Assembly: GCF_900115085.1 (NCBI RefSeq)
Contig: NZ_FOVF01000037.1
Span: 1 to 41,861, forward strand
Length of the DNA stretch: 41,861 nucleotides
Direction: 5' to 3'
Source: Dokdonella immobilis
Lineage (GTDB): Bacteria > Pseudomonadota > Gammaproteobacteria > Xanthomonadales > Rhodanobacteraceae
Shown: positions 25,099-36,000 of the stretch, piece after piece
How positions within the stretch are numbered: position 1 is the first letter of the stretch
Layout: every line of letters begins with the position of its first letter
The notes under the pieces: generated by a model
Told to the model about the DNA's origin: nothing
What the model saw: only the letters and a program-made list of their open reading frames with translations
The model's database searches: none
Program-made: the position numbers and the translations under genes

Positions 25099-27165
25099 TC
25101 AATGCGGCACGCCGGAGACCTGGATCGTCTGCAGGGCGTCGAATGGACGCTCGAGTTCGAAGCCCTCGCCGACCACGAGCAGGCGGTCGGCATCCGGCCT
25201 GTCGCCGCCATCGACCAGGCCGATACCAGCCTGCATCGCCGAGGGCTCAAGCAGGACCTGCGACCAGGAGGCCGGCTGGCCAGGGCTTGAAACGCTGAGC
25301 AAGGCGACTCTCGATTGACCGGCGAAGACGAGCGCGAGCGCGAAGCGGTCGCCGCTCGCGGTCGCCCCCTTGGCGACGGTCATGACGGGTCCGAACGGCA
25401 CGCTGTCGAGATCGATCACGAGGTCATTGCCGGCATCCAGCACGGCCAACGGCACTGCGTTTCCAGCGAGGTGGCCGGCGCCGGAGTCGCCAGCCTCGAA
25501 ACCGAAGCGCGAGAGCACCACGGGGGTGCTCGAGATTGCCAGATTGTCTTGTGGGCTGATGTCGTCGGAACAGCTGGCCTCGGCCCGGAAGTCGATGGTG
25601 TCGCCGGCATCCTCGGCCACCGTCGCGGAAAAAACGAAGATTGCGCTGCTGCCGACCGGAAGCTCGAGGTCCGCCTCGATGCCGCCATCGCCGGCGGCCG
25701 GACAGACGGCCTCGTTGATCGCAAGGCAGGTCCAATGCGCCGACCCCGCCGCATAGCCCACGGGCACCGGTATCGATACCGAGACCGGACCGGCGGCAAC
25801 CGAACCTGCGTTGCTGATCACGACGACATGCTCCTGGGTGTCACCATAGGTCACGGAGTCCACCTGGGTGGCCACCGCCAGCGCGATTTCCGCTGGCTCC
25901 ATCGCGGTCGCATCGACGGTCACGGCACTCGCATAGGAGCCGGGCACCTGGATCGAAAGCGTGTTGCTGCCGGGCGTCGTGCCGAGCGTCCAGGTTGCCG
26001 CAGACGCAAGTCCTTCAGAATCGCTGATCACACTCGATTCACTGACGCTACCGCCGCCCAGGCCGACCAGAAATTCCACGTTCGCACCTGCCACGGGCGC
26101 ACCACCGGCATCGATGACGCGAACCACGGGCGCAATCGGAACCGCCTCGCCAACCAGCGCGGTCTGGCCGTCGCCAGCGATGACGATCAGCGTTGCCGGC
26201 GCACTGACCACTTCTACTGCTCCGCTGGCACTCGCATACTCGGTGCCGCTGTCGACGCCGATCGCCCTGACCTGGATCTGGTAGCTGCCGACGACATCGA
26301 ACTTCGGATGCATGCCGATGACAGCCGATGCCCCAGGCAGGAGTGCGGCGATCGTATCCGGTCCGGTAGTACCGCAGAGGTTGCTGCCGCAATTCGAAAG
26401 CGGCACGGCCACGAAGACACCGGCATCCGGCGCGGTTTCAACGTCGATCGTGACCGTGCCTTCCACGACTTGCTGTTGCGAAGCTATTTCAAACTGAAGC
26501 ATGACGGACTCGGGGATCGCACCGCTGCCGGCATTGACCAGGGTCGATGCGAAGCCGCTGGCCTCGACGCCACGGTCGATGCTGGCCGGCCCATCAAGAT
26601 CGAGGGATGCATCTGGCGCCACCACGGTCTGGTCGAGACTCTCGCTGGCGTAGAAATTGTGCGAATGGACTCCGACCACGCTCAGTCTGACCGTGAACTG
26701 GCCGATCCGGTTGAACGTGAAGCGCCAGGCGGTGGATTCGTCATAGTCGGCGCCGATCGGAAAACCCTCGACGTCGCCGAGTTCCGCGCACAGGTCGGTC
26801 CAGCAACTTGTGGTCGACAGGATCTGGTAGTCGCCCGAGCCTGGCGTCGTTTCGAACTCGACCGTCACGTCCCCGGGCACCAGGGCTTCGTCGCCAAAGA
26901 TATCGACCTGGATGCGGACCGTGTCCTCGACCTCGATCGGGTTGGCATGGGTCACCCTCATCTGATACCCAGGGGTGGCCACGCCGCGATCCGGGCTCGC
27001 CGGACCCGTGAATGTCATGCGGACGTCCTTGCCGCTGCGGATCACCTCACCGCCACCCTTCGCCACGGCCGGAGCCGAAGCGATGAGAAGCAGGAACATC
27101 ATCGACAACCCGGCCGCCAGGAGCCGCTTCGCCAGGGCATGGAAGGAACTGGTCAGGATATTCAT
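25099..27165 (-). CDS. Large secreted protein with two tandem beta modules, an Ig-like and a DUF11-like domain
   Basis: From the ATG at 27165 (AGGA upstream) the product has 688 residues. A signal peptide ends near APAVA (residue 35). Two tandem modules, about 54-183 and 192-320, are clearly related: both begin GPAS-DRGV, both carry a close cysteine pair (C121/C126 and C259/C264), and both end in a FTVRLSVVGVHSHNFYAS / YQIQVRAIGVDSGTEYAS block. A bacterial Ig-like (invasin-type) domain covers about 321-420 and a DUF11-like domain about 425-550. RFGFEAGD at 553-560 resembles the C-terminal tag of other exported proteins here but is followed by about 130 more residues. Surface adhesion or matrix function is inference. 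An ATG at 27177 is a possible alternative start. Confidence 0.8.
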   Translation of the reverse strand: MNILTSSFHALAKRLLAAGLSMMFLLLIASAPAVAKGGGEVIRSGKDVRMTFTGPASPDRGVATPGYQMRVTHANPIEVEDTVRIQVDIFGDEALVPGDVTVEFETTPGSGDYQILSTTSCWTDLCAELGDVEGFPIGADYDESTAWRFTFNRIGQFTVRLSVVGVHSHNFYASESLDQTVVAPDASLDLDGPASIDRGVEASGFASTLVNAGSGAIPESVMLQFEIASQQQVVEGTVTIDVETAPDAGVFVAVPLSNCGSNLCGTTGPDTIAALLPGASAVIGMHPKFDVVGSYQIQVRAIGVDSGTEYASASGAVEVVSAPATLIVIAGDGQTALVGEAVPIAPVVRVIDAGGAPVAGANVEFLVGLGGGSVSESSVISDSEGLASAATWTLGTTPGSNTLSIQVPGSYASAVTVDATAMEPAEIALAVATQVDSVTYGDTQEHVVVISNAGSVAAGPVSVSIPVPVGYAAGSAHWTCLAINEAVCPAAGDGGIEADLELPVGSSAIFVFSATVAEDAGDTIDFRAEASCSDDISPQDNLAISSTPVVLSRFGFEAGDSGAGHLAGNAVPLAVLDAGNDLVIDLDSVPFGPVMTVAKGATASGDRFALALVFAGQSRVALLSVSSPGQPASWSQVLLEPSAMQAGIGLVDGGDRPDADRLLVVGEGFELERPFDALQTIQVSGVPH

Positions 27166-27618
27166 TGTGATCCTCATGATCGTTTGTCCGCCAAGCGCGT
27201 GATTCCCCTTCACCGCGACGACTTCGCGGGGACGAACCAGGGTCTGCATCGTCGAGTACCGGAAAAGGAATCCCGGATCGATGCGCTCTGTACTGAGCAA
27301 TGCGCGGGCCAGTGCGCGGCAGGCTTGTGATCGGATCGACACAACCGCGACTGCGGAATGATGAATTCGTGACGAATGCACGCTATGTGCATAATCCCAT
27401 TCAGCTGACGCCTCGGCTCCTCGTGAACCGTGTCACGCTATTCGGGAAGCCGCGATTCGGGCGCTGGCAGGCATGACGGTTTGCGTTCGTCCGAAGTCGA
27501 CAGGAAATATGTGAGCGCATCGACACTTCGCCCGAGCGCGAACGAACCGGCCAGGTATCGATGGGTAACGGGGCACTTGAACGGGATGCGCTATCCGTGG
27601 CGACGCGGCGGCGCATCT
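27166..27618. other. Gap upstream of the secreted protein gene and downstream of recD
   Basis: This 453-base stretch should contain the promoter of the secreted-protein gene and the end of the recCBD transcript. I see no gene, no convincing terminator and no repeat. The region near 27370-27400 is AT-richer than its surroundings (TATGTGCATAATCCC), a reasonable place for a promoter. Confidence 0.45.
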
Positions 27619-29415
27619 TCAGTCGAGCAGATCGAGACCGTTGATGCGACGGGTGCGTCGGGCAAGTGCGGCGCCGATGACCTCGCGGCTGGCGTGGATA
27701 CGCAGTTGCGAACGCGCCCGACTGGCGGCGGTATAGAGCCATTCGCGGGTCAGCAGCGGATGCGGCTGCTCGGGCAGCACCAGTTCGACCGTGTCGAACT
27801 CCGAGCCCTGCGCCTTGTGCACGGTCATGGCGTAGGCGCTGTCGTGGGCCGGCAATTGCGCCGGCAGCAAGGCGTGCACGTCACCATCGCGGCGGGCAAA
27901 CCAGGCGCGCAGCGGTGACTCGGGCCGTTCACGGAAAAAGACCCCGACGTCACCGTTGTAGAGGCCGAGCGCATGGTGGTTGCTGGTGACCAGGATCGGC
28001 CGGCCGTGCACGAACTCGCGTTCGCCCACCGCGCCGTGCAAGGCGTTGGCAACGGTGCGGTTCAATCCGGAAACGCCTTGCGGTCCTTCGCGCAGGGCGC
28101 ACAGGATCCGGTAACGGCCGAGCGCCTCGAGGGCCGCGGCCGGCGTTTCGGCCTCGGCGAGCACGCGATAGCTGTCGTGCAACTGGCGCCGCACCGCGCT
28201 CGCATCGATACGCCACGGCGCTTCCGACCAGACGATGTCGGCGCTGTCGCCGAGGATGTCGAAAACCGCCCCGGCATCCCCGGTACGGATCGCGCGGACC
28301 AGCCGGGCGATGCCCGAGGCGCCGCCGAAGCGGCGCGGCCGCTCGAGGCGGACGATGCGTTCGGCGAGCGCGCCGCGGTCGTCGCCAGCGGCCACGCGCT
28401 CGCCACTGGCCTGTCCGATCCAGCGCGCCGTTTCATCGGCGAAGCGGTTGTCCGTGTTGCAGGCCGCCAGGGCCGCGAGCACGGCGCCGTTCTCGACCGC
28501 CGGCAACTGGTCCGGATCGCCGAGCAGGACCAGGCGGCATTCGGGCTTCAGCGCACGCAACAATTTGGCCATCAGCGGCAGGTCGACCATCGAGCACTCG
28601 TCGACGACCAGCACGTCGAGATCGAGCGGACGCGCGCTATCGCGCATCGGTTGCACCGATTGGGCGTGGAAGCCAAGCAGCCGGTGCAGTGTCATCGCCT
28701 CGGACGGCAGGTCGGCGCGCTGCGCGTCGCTCAACGGCAGGCTGCGCAGGCCGAGCTGCACCGATTCGCTGAGTCGCTGCGCGGCCTTGCCGGTCGGTGC
28801 AGCCAGGGCCATGCGCAGCGGCGCGTCGGCGAAGTGCCGGACCAACGCGAGTACGCGCAGGGCGGTGAAGGTCTTGCCGGTGCCGGGACCGCCGCAGATG
28901 ACGGTCAGCGGCGCGCGCAAGGCTGTCGCCGCTGCGACCCGTTGCCAGTCGATCTCGCCGTGGTCGGCGGATGGCAACAGGGCGTCGAGCGCCGCGGCCA
29001 CATCGACGGCAGGCGGCAGGCCGGCAACCGCGAGTGCGCGCGCACGCAGCGCCGCCTCGATCTCGCGCTCGTAGCGCCAGTATCGCCGCAGCCAGGCGCG
29101 GCGACCCTCGACGACGATCGGTGCCTGGCTGTCTGCCGGTCCGATGAAGGGCGCCTCGGGCCAATCGCCTGCGCGCAGCTGCGCGTGCCAGGCGAGAATA
29201 CGACGCTCACGAGCCGTGCTCTCGCCGGGGCTCGACCAATCGTCGAGCAAATCCGGCGTGAAGCAGCTGTGCCCGCGTGCGGTCGCCCAGCTGGCCAGGG
29301 CGGCCAGATGCAGGGCCGCCTCGTCGCTGCCCGGCCAGATCGAGCGAAACGCTTCGATGAGGGCGGCATCGAGCGCACTGAATCCGTCCTCGCGAATGTC
29401 GTCGAAGGCATTCAT
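27619..29415 (-). CDS. recD: Exodeoxyribonuclease V subunit alpha (RecD helicase)
   Basis: The 598-residue protein is a superfamily 1B 5'-3' helicase, the fast motor of RecBCD. Motif I is CGGPGTGKTFTALRVL, the Walker B region VLVVDECSMVDLPLMAKLL, motif III LLGDPDQLPAVENGAVL, and motif VI region YAMTVHKAQGSEFDTVELVL followed by REWLYTAASRAR. Length is very close to E. coli RecD (608). The ATG at 29415 overlaps the recB stop (ATGA), so translation is coupled; a start six codons upstream at 29433 lies inside recB. Confidence 0.97.
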   Translation of the reverse strand: MNAFDDIREDGFSALDAALIEAFRSIWPGSDEAALHLAALASWATARGHSCFTPDLLDDWSSPGESTARERRILAWHAQLRAGDWPEAPFIGPADSQAPIVVEGRRAWLRRYWRYEREIEAALRARALAVAGLPPAVDVAAALDALLPSADHGEIDWQRVAAATALRAPLTVICGGPGTGKTFTALRVLALVRHFADAPLRMALAAPTGKAAQRLSESVQLGLRSLPLSDAQRADLPSEAMTLHRLLGFHAQSVQPMRDSARPLDLDVLVVDECSMVDLPLMAKLLRALKPECRLVLLGDPDQLPAVENGAVLAALAACNTDNRFADETARWIGQASGERVAAGDDRGALAERIVRLERPRRFGGASGIARLVRAIRTGDAGAVFDILGDSADIVWSEAPWRIDASAVRRQLHDSYRVLAEAETPAAALEALGRYRILCALREGPQGVSGLNRTVANALHGAVGEREFVHGRPILVTSNHHALGLYNGDVGVFFRERPESPLRAWFARRDGDVHALLPAQLPAHDSAYAMTVHKAQGSEFDTVELVLPEQPHPLLTREWLYTAASRARSQLRIHASREVIGAALARRTRRINGLDLLD

Positions 29416-32400
29416 GACCGGTCTCCGTCGCACCAGGCATCGAGCGCGTCGACCAGCGCTGCGGGCGGGCGGTCGTGGTGGATGCCGGCGGCATCACCCT
29501 CGCGCATGCCGCGCACGAACAGGTACAGGGCGCCGCCGACGTGATGCTCGTAGTCGTAGGCAGCGCCGAGGCGCGTGCGCAGGAAGCGCTGCAGGGCGAC
29601 CAGATAGATCAGGTATTGCAGGTCGTAGTCGCTGGCGCGGATCGCCGCCGGCAATCGTTCGGGCGCATAGTCTCCGCGCGAGGAGCCGAGCAGGTTGGTC
29701 TTGTAGTCGACCACGTAGTAGCGGCCCTGCCAGCGCAGGACCAGGTCGATGAAGCCGGTCATCAGACCGCGTATGCCGGAACGACGCGAGACCAGCTCGC
29801 CGCGTTCGCGCGCATGCGCGGGATGCCCAGCCAGCAGTTCCTCGAACACTTCGAGTCGTGCCCCGCCGAGCGGAAACAGGAACTCGAGTTCGGCCAGGAA
29901 CTCGCCACGCTCAAGGGCCATCAGGCGCAGTCCCGATCCGGCAACCAACTCGCTGCGCACGCTGGCGCGGGCGATCGCCGCAATGGTCTCGACATCCTCG
30001 CCGACATAGCCGTGGTCGCCGCAGATACGGGCGAGATCGGCTGGCACGCCGGGCTCGGCCAGCACCTCGAAAGCCACCTCCTCGAAGACCTGATGCACGC
30101 AGTTGCCGAAATCCGCGCCGCGCGGCCATTGCGGCACCGGATCGAGCACGGGCGACGGCGACGGCGCCACGGCCGCCGCGCTGGTCTCGTCATGGTCGGC
30201 GACCGGCGCATGCTGGCCGCCGCCAAACAGGCGGCTGTAGCTCGACGTTTCAAGGCCGCGCTCGATGCGGCCATGGAACTCGGCGACGACCCGTTTCCCG
30301 GTTTCGACGGCCTCGGCCAGCGGCTCGACCGGCGGCGCGTCGGGAGCCAGCGTCTCGAGGCGGATGCAGTGGCCGGAGCGGGCCACCAGGGCTTCGAGCG
30401 CCGCATCGATGCGGTCGAGCTGCTCGCCGAGTCGATCGAGCATGACCGGGCCTTGCATGTCCGGTGTGCGAAACCACAACCACGCGTACGGACCGACAAG
30501 GCTCGTGCTGAAGCGGCCGGTGTTGGCCCAGGCCCAGGCCAGCCAGACCCGATGCCGCGCCCGGGTGATGGCGACATAGGCAAGACGCAGGCTTTCGGCA
30601 AACTGCTCATCGCGCTGGGCCAGCGCATGCGCGTGCCATTGCGGGCCGCCGATATCGATGCGCAGCTCGTCGCCGGCATGCCAGGCCACGGCTTCGTCGG
30701 CCTGCGTCAGCGAATCGAGCCGCTTCCAGAACGTGGCCATGGCAAACGGCGCAAAGACCACGTCGTACTGCAGGCCCTTGCTCCGATGCACGGTCAGCAC
30801 CTGCACCGCACTTGCGTCATCGGCAGGTCGCAGCTGTTCGGCATGGCCGGCGCCGCGCTGCTCGTCCGCCTCGGCGCGACGCTGGCCGAGCCAGTGCAGC
30901 AGTTCGCCCGGGGTCGCACGCCGCGCCGATTCCTGCTGCAGCAGTTCGGCCAGATGCAGCAGGTTGGTGACCCGACGGCGACCGTCCCAGCGCGGCAGCA
31001 GGCGCACGGCAGCGGCCTGCACGCAATGCGCGATCGCCGCATAGGGTCCGGCGTCGAGCCAACGCTGGCGCAGCAAGGCGATCCGGGCGAGCTGGCTTTC
31101 CCACTGGCCGAGATCCTGTTGCGCTTCAAGCAAGGCCTGCAGGTCGTAGCCGAGCAGTTCGGTGGCCAGTGCCGCGCGCACGCGCGCCGCGTCGGCCGGT
31201 GCATCGAGGGCGGCCAGCAGGCGCTCGACCTCGAGCGCCTCCGCGCTGGCGTAGATGCTCGCCGCGCTGAGATAGTCGCAGGCGATATTCCACTGCGCCA
31301 GTTGCCGCGCCGCCTGTTCGGCCTGACGATTGCTCTGCACGAGCACGGCCATGCTTGGCGGCTGGCATTCGCGCTTGCGTGCCTCGCTGAGGATGCCGCG
31401 AATCTCGGCGCACACGGCGGCCAGCACGCGCTCGCTGAATGCCGGGGTCGTCCACGGCTTGCGCTTGTCCTTCTCGATGCGGTCGGGCAAACGCCATACG
31501 GTCAGGGGCGCAGCCGTGGCCAACCAGTGCGCCGAGGTCTCCCTGGCGCTCGGATAGCGGGCCGGCTCGAAGCCGATGAAGTCGACCAGGAACGGATCCT
31601 CGACACCGTCGAAGATCGCGTTAGCGGCGGCGATCAGCGGCGCGTCGGAGCGCCAGTTGTCGCGCAGCGTGTGACGGTTGGCGCCGGCATCGCGGGCCGC
31701 CGCGTGATACGTGTGGATATCGCCACCGCGAAAGCGGTAGATGGCCTGCTTCGGATCGCCGATCAGCATCAGCACGGCATCCTCGCGGGCCGCATGGATG
31801 CGCTTCAGGATCGCGTACTGCAGGGTATCGGTGTCCTGGAACTCGTCGACCAGCAGGGCCGGAATGTCGGTGGCGATCGCCTGCGCCAGGCGTGCGCCGT
31901 CGGCGCCTTCGAGGTGCGCGTGCAGGAGACCGATCAGATCGTCGAAGCCGAGCCGGCGCAGACGCTCGCGGCGTGCAGCCAGTCCCTCGCGAACGAAGGC
32001 GATGGCCGCACCGGTGAAGCGCGCCAGCAGTGCATTGCGCAGCGTTTGCGCAGCCGCCTGCACGGCCTCGACACAGGCCGACACCGCGGCAAGCTCGGCC
32101 GGTGGCCTCCAGCCGGCCTTTCTTGCCTTCTCCGACACGGCGTCGGCAATCGCGCTGGCGGCAAGCGCATCCAGAGCGCCGATGTCGACCTCGACCGCGG
32201 CATCGGCGCAGGCACGCACACAGCGTTGCATCGAGGCAACCCCGAGCGGCGTCGCCTGCGCCGACTTCAGCGTCTTTTGCGCAATGGCTTCCTGCAGCTG
32301 CTGCAGCGCGATGGCCACCTGCCCCTGGGCGAACAGGCGGCGCCAGTCGTCGAGATGGCGTTCAAGGGCGCGGCGCGACTGCTCGACCCAGGCTGGCGCA

Positions 32401-33023
32401 TCGAGCGGGTCGATCCGAGTGGCCGGCAAGGCCAGCACCTGCGAACGTAGCAGGTCGGTGGCGAAGGCTTCCGGCGTGTCCCAGCGATCGAGCACGGCGT
32501 CGACCGCCGCGTCGGCTTCGGCGACCACGTGGCGACGCCAGAAGTCGCGCACGAGCTCATGGGCGGCCTCGTTGCCGGCGTCGTTGTCGAGTTCGAAGAA
32601 CGGCAGGCCCATCGCGAAGGCATGCTCGGCCAGCAGTTGCCGGCACAGCCCATGCAGGGTCGATACGCGCGCCTCGTCGAAGCCAACCAGTGCCGCCGAC
32701 AATGCGTCAATCGCAGCCCGCAGCGAAGTCATGTCGCCACGATGCATTTCGAGGATTCGATCGAGTTCGTCGGGATGCTCTGGTGCAGTCCCCTCCAGCC
32801 GCGAAATCGCCTCGGCAATGCGCCCACGCAAGCGTCCGCGCAGTTCGCGCGTCGCCGCATCGGTAAAGGTCACCACAGCAATCTCGCGCACGCTCAGGTT
32901 GCGTTCGAGCAGCAGGCGCAGATAGATCAGGGCGATGTTGAAGGTCTTGCCGGTGCCGGCGCTGGCTTCGATCAGGTGCTGCCCATCGAGCGCAAGTGTC
33001 GTGGCGTCGAGTTCGCGGCTCAC
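29412..33023 (-). CDS. recB: Exodeoxyribonuclease V subunit beta (RecB helicase-nuclease)
   Basis: The 1203-residue protein has the complete RecB layout. The N-terminal UvrD-type helicase shows LIEASAGTGKTFNIALIYLR (Walker A) and LLVDEFQDTDTLQYAI (Walker B), with LMLIGDPKQAIYRFRGGDI after it. The C-terminal RecB nuclease has MTGFIDLVLRW and YYVVDYKTNLLG, placing the catalytic D1106 and K1108 (E. coli D1080, K1082). It translocates 3'-5', degrades DNA ends and, after Chi, loads RecA. The GTG start at 33023 overlaps the recC stop (GTGA), and its own stop overlaps recD (ATGA). Confidence 0.98.
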   Translation of the reverse strand: MSRELDATTLALDGQHLIEASAGTGKTFNIALIYLRLLLERNLSVREIAVVTFTDAATRELRGRLRGRIAEAISRLEGTAPEHPDELDRILEMHRGDMTSLRAAIDALSAALVGFDEARVSTLHGLCRQLLAEHAFAMGLPFFELDNDAGNEAAHELVRDFWRRHVVAEADAAVDAVLDRWDTPEAFATDLLRSQVLALPATRIDPLDAPAWVEQSRRALERHLDDWRRLFAQGQVAIALQQLQEAIAQKTLKSAQATPLGVASMQRCVRACADAAVEVDIGALDALAASAIADAVSEKARKAGWRPPAELAAVSACVEAVQAAAQTLRNALLARFTGAAIAFVREGLAARRERLRRLGFDDLIGLLHAHLEGADGARLAQAIATDIPALLVDEFQDTDTLQYAILKRIHAAREDAVLMLIGDPKQAIYRFRGGDIHTYHAAARDAGANRHTLRDNWRSDAPLIAAANAIFDGVEDPFLVDFIGFEPARYPSARETSAHWLATAAPLTVWRLPDRIEKDKRKPWTTPAFSERVLAAVCAEIRGILSEARKRECQPPSMAVLVQSNRQAEQAARQLAQWNIACDYLSAASIYASAEALEVERLLAALDAPADAARVRAALATELLGYDLQALLEAQQDLGQWESQLARIALLRQRWLDAGPYAAIAHCVQAAAVRLLPRWDGRRRVTNLLHLAELLQQESARRATPGELLHWLGQRRAEADEQRGAGHAEQLRPADDASAVQVLTVHRSKGLQYDVVFAPFAMATFWKRLDSLTQADEAVAWHAGDELRIDIGGPQWHAHALAQRDEQFAESLRLAYVAITRARHRVWLAWAWANTGRFSTSLVGPYAWLWFRTPDMQGPVMLDRLGEQLDRIDAALEALVARSGHCIRLETLAPDAPPVEPLAEAVETGKRVVAEFHGRIERGLETSSYSRLFGGGQHAPVADHDETSAAAVAPSPSPVLDPVPQWPRGADFGNCVHQVFEEVAFEVLAEPGVPADLARICGDHGYVGEDVETIAAIARASVRSELVAGSGLRLMALERGEFLAELEFLFPLGGARLEVFEELLAGHPAHARERGELVSRRSGIRGLMTGFIDLVLRWQGRYYVVDYKTNLLGSSRGDYAPERLPAAIRASDYDLQYLIYLVALQRFLRTRLGAAYDYEHHVGGALYLFVRGMREGDAAGIHHDRPPAALVDALDAWCDGDRS

Positions 33024-36000
33024 GAGCGGACTTCCTCGACAACGCCGTAAAGCGGCACGAACAGCTCCCGCGCGAAGGCCTCGAAGACCTCGCCGAGGAT
33101 CGACTCGTCGCGATGGCGGGCGAACAGCCGATGGTGCGGATCGGCGCTTTCCGGAAAGTCGCCCTCGGACCAGATGGCGTGGGCCGCCCGTCGCGCCTGG
33201 TCCTCGTCTCCCCGACGCTGGAAGGTGGCGGCAAACGCTTCGGCGCTGCGCCGGAAGGCTGGCAAGGCCTGGCGCAAGCCGCGATCGCGCCAGGCCAGCA
33301 GGTCACGAACCCATGTCCCCGGCTGGCCGAGCGAACCGAGCCGGAACGCCTCCAGCTGTCCCTTGGCGAAGCCGATCGCGAACGCCGGCAGGTTTGTCTC
33401 CGTGCTCCCGAGCAGGGCGCGCTCGAGCGCGAGGCGGGCCAGGTCGATGCCGCGGATCCGGCCCGGTCGGGCGAGCAGCAGGGCCGGATGGCCGTCCGCG
33501 GTGCTCACCCGATGGCGGACCATGCCGGTCAGGCGCACACGCAGATCGTCGAACCCGATGCTGCGGGCTTCAGCCACGTCCGCGTCGAACGGGCCGCCCA
33601 GCAGATGCTGCGCCTTCAGCTCGAGTGCCGCGACCTGCTCGACCAGTTCTTCCCAGGACTGCGCGCCGACCGTGCCAAGCGGAAACCGCCCTTCGCGCTG
33701 GACGCGATGCAGATTCGGTCGTGATGGCGTTGGTCCGAGCAGGCGGTCGGCCAGTTGGTAGCGGCCGAGCCGGTCGAGCGTGAATGCCTCGATATCCTCG
33801 TCGCGCTCGGCCTCGACCATGTCCAACGGCAGTTGCTGGCGAAAGTAGGCGCGCACAGGATGGGCGAGCCAGGCGAGCAGCACATCGATGTCGAGGTCCG
33901 TCCATTCGTTCGCCGGCGCAATCTCGATGGCCTGCAGGTCCTGCAGCGTGGCCGGCAGCCCACCCGCCGGCACGAACGGCGCAGGTTCGATCCAGCCCCC
34001 GCCCTGCAGCCGCGCCGCGCTCCACCAGCGCTGGTCGTAGCTCGGCGAGGGCGAACCGGCGCGAAAACATTCGGCCGCGAACGGATGCATCGGATGCCGA
34101 CGAAGGATGGCGGCGCGTGCCTCGGGCCATGCCTGCGCGCCATAGGCGGCCGCGAGAAAACCGGTCAGTTCCTCGACCAGGGGCGAAGGTGGGTTCGCCG
34201 CACCGGTCCTTGCGTCACGATCGACGTGGCTGAGAATGAACACATCGCGCGCGGCGATCAGGCTTTCGAGGAACAGGAATCGATCGTCCTCGCGGATGCT
34301 GCGGTCGCCGGCGCGCGGATATCGGCGCATCAGGTTGAAACCGGCCGGCGCCTGCCGGCGTGGAAACTCGCCGGCATCGAGGCCGAGCACGCAGACCACC
34401 CGGTGCGGGACGTTGCGCATCGGCACCATGCCGCAGAAGGTGATACCGAAGCGGCCACCGCGCGAGGCGCGTGGCGCGGCGATCTGCGCATCGAGTGCGC
34501 TGCGCACGACGGCGAAATCCAGCGTCTCGTCGCCGAGCCAACGTGAGGCCTCGTTGCCGAGCGCGGCGATCGCCTCGCGCAGGTCGCCGATCGCCGCGGT
34601 CTCCAGTGGATCGCCGCCTTCGCCGTCGAACAGCGCTTCGAGCCGCTCGATCAGCCAGCGTTTCCAATTCCCGGCGCTGCGCGGCGTGGCAAGGCCGGTG
34701 CGCGTGCGCGCGAGCGCATCGACGAAACGGGCGAACTCGCCGAGCCATTGGGCCGGGCTGCCTTCGACATTGCTCGCCGGCACCACATCGGCCAGCATCA
34801 CCGCGTCGTCGCCGAGCGCATGGCCGAGCAGCAGCCGGTTGAAGCCGAAGCGCCAGGTGGTTTCTTCGATCGCCGCGGCGCCGAGCGCGGCGCGGAAATC
34901 GGCATCGAGGCCCCAGCGGATGCCACTGTCGGCGATCCAGGTGCGCAGCCAGTCCTGGGCTTCGCCATCGAGCTCGAAACGGCGCGCGATCGCCGGTTCG
35001 GCGAGGAAGCCGAGGATCTCGCTGACCGCGAAGCGGCTTTCGCCGAGGGCGAGGATGCGGGCGAAGGCATCGATCAGCGGGTGGGTCGCGCGCAGGGCGA
35101 CATCGCTGATGCGGTACGGAATCGCCAGCGGATCGTCGCGGTCGCCGAACACGGCCGCGACGAAGGGCACGTACTCCTCGATGCGCGGCGACATGACCAC
35201 GATGTCGTGCGGCTTGAGATCATCGAGCGTCTCGAACAGGCGCAGCAGCGCATCGCGCAGGACTTCGACTTCGCGGCGCCGGCTCGGGCAGCCGTGCACC
35301 TGCAGTGATGGCACCGTGTCGACCGGCGGCGGCGGGGCATGGTCCGGATCGAGCAGGAGGATGCCGGTCTGCAGCCAGCCGAGCAGCCCGGTCGATGGCG
35401 GCGCCGCAAAGGCGTCATCGTCGTGGACCACCAGCTCGGGCGCGTGGATGGCCTTGAGGTATTCGCGGCCAATGCCGCCCCACGATGCGAGCAAGGGATG
35501 GCCAGACTCGAGGTGCGCCTCGTCCTCGCGCCGGCCATGGTGGTTCCACAAGCGGCGCTGGCGGACCTGCTCGCGCGCCGAGACGATCTCGCCCCAGTAG
35601 TCGAGGCAGGGGTTGGGCTGATAGAAGCGCAGCGGCACGCGTTGGGCCAGGCCCAGGAAGAACTCGAGCAGGAGCGGCGGCAGATGGGCCGCGCCGAAGA
35701 TGCTGAGGCCGCGTTCGAGGCGGGCCGGGACCGGCGCGCCATCGAGCAGGCTGCGCAGGACCTCCTGCATGAGGCTGGCGCGATCGGCCTCGTCGACCCC
35801 CGCGGCCAGTGCGCGCCAGAGATCGGCCTGCCAGCGCTCGTCGGTATCATCGAGAACGAGGCGCGCGCGTTGCCAGGCGCGAATCCAGTTCGGCCGGGCC
35901 ATCGTGTATTCATCGAAGGTCTGGGCCAGGGTGGCGGCGAGCTGGTGGCGCTGGCGCGGCTCGCCGGCGGCACCGAGGTAATGGCGGACGGGACCGAATT

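Noticed and set aside
25315-27330. A 671-residue plus-strand open frame
   Set aside because: Opposite the secreted Ig-like protein, whose signal peptide and tandem modules are convincing.
29475-32450. A 991-residue plus-strand open frame opposite recB
   Set aside because: Shadow of recB, whose helicase and nuclease motifs are complete on the other strand.
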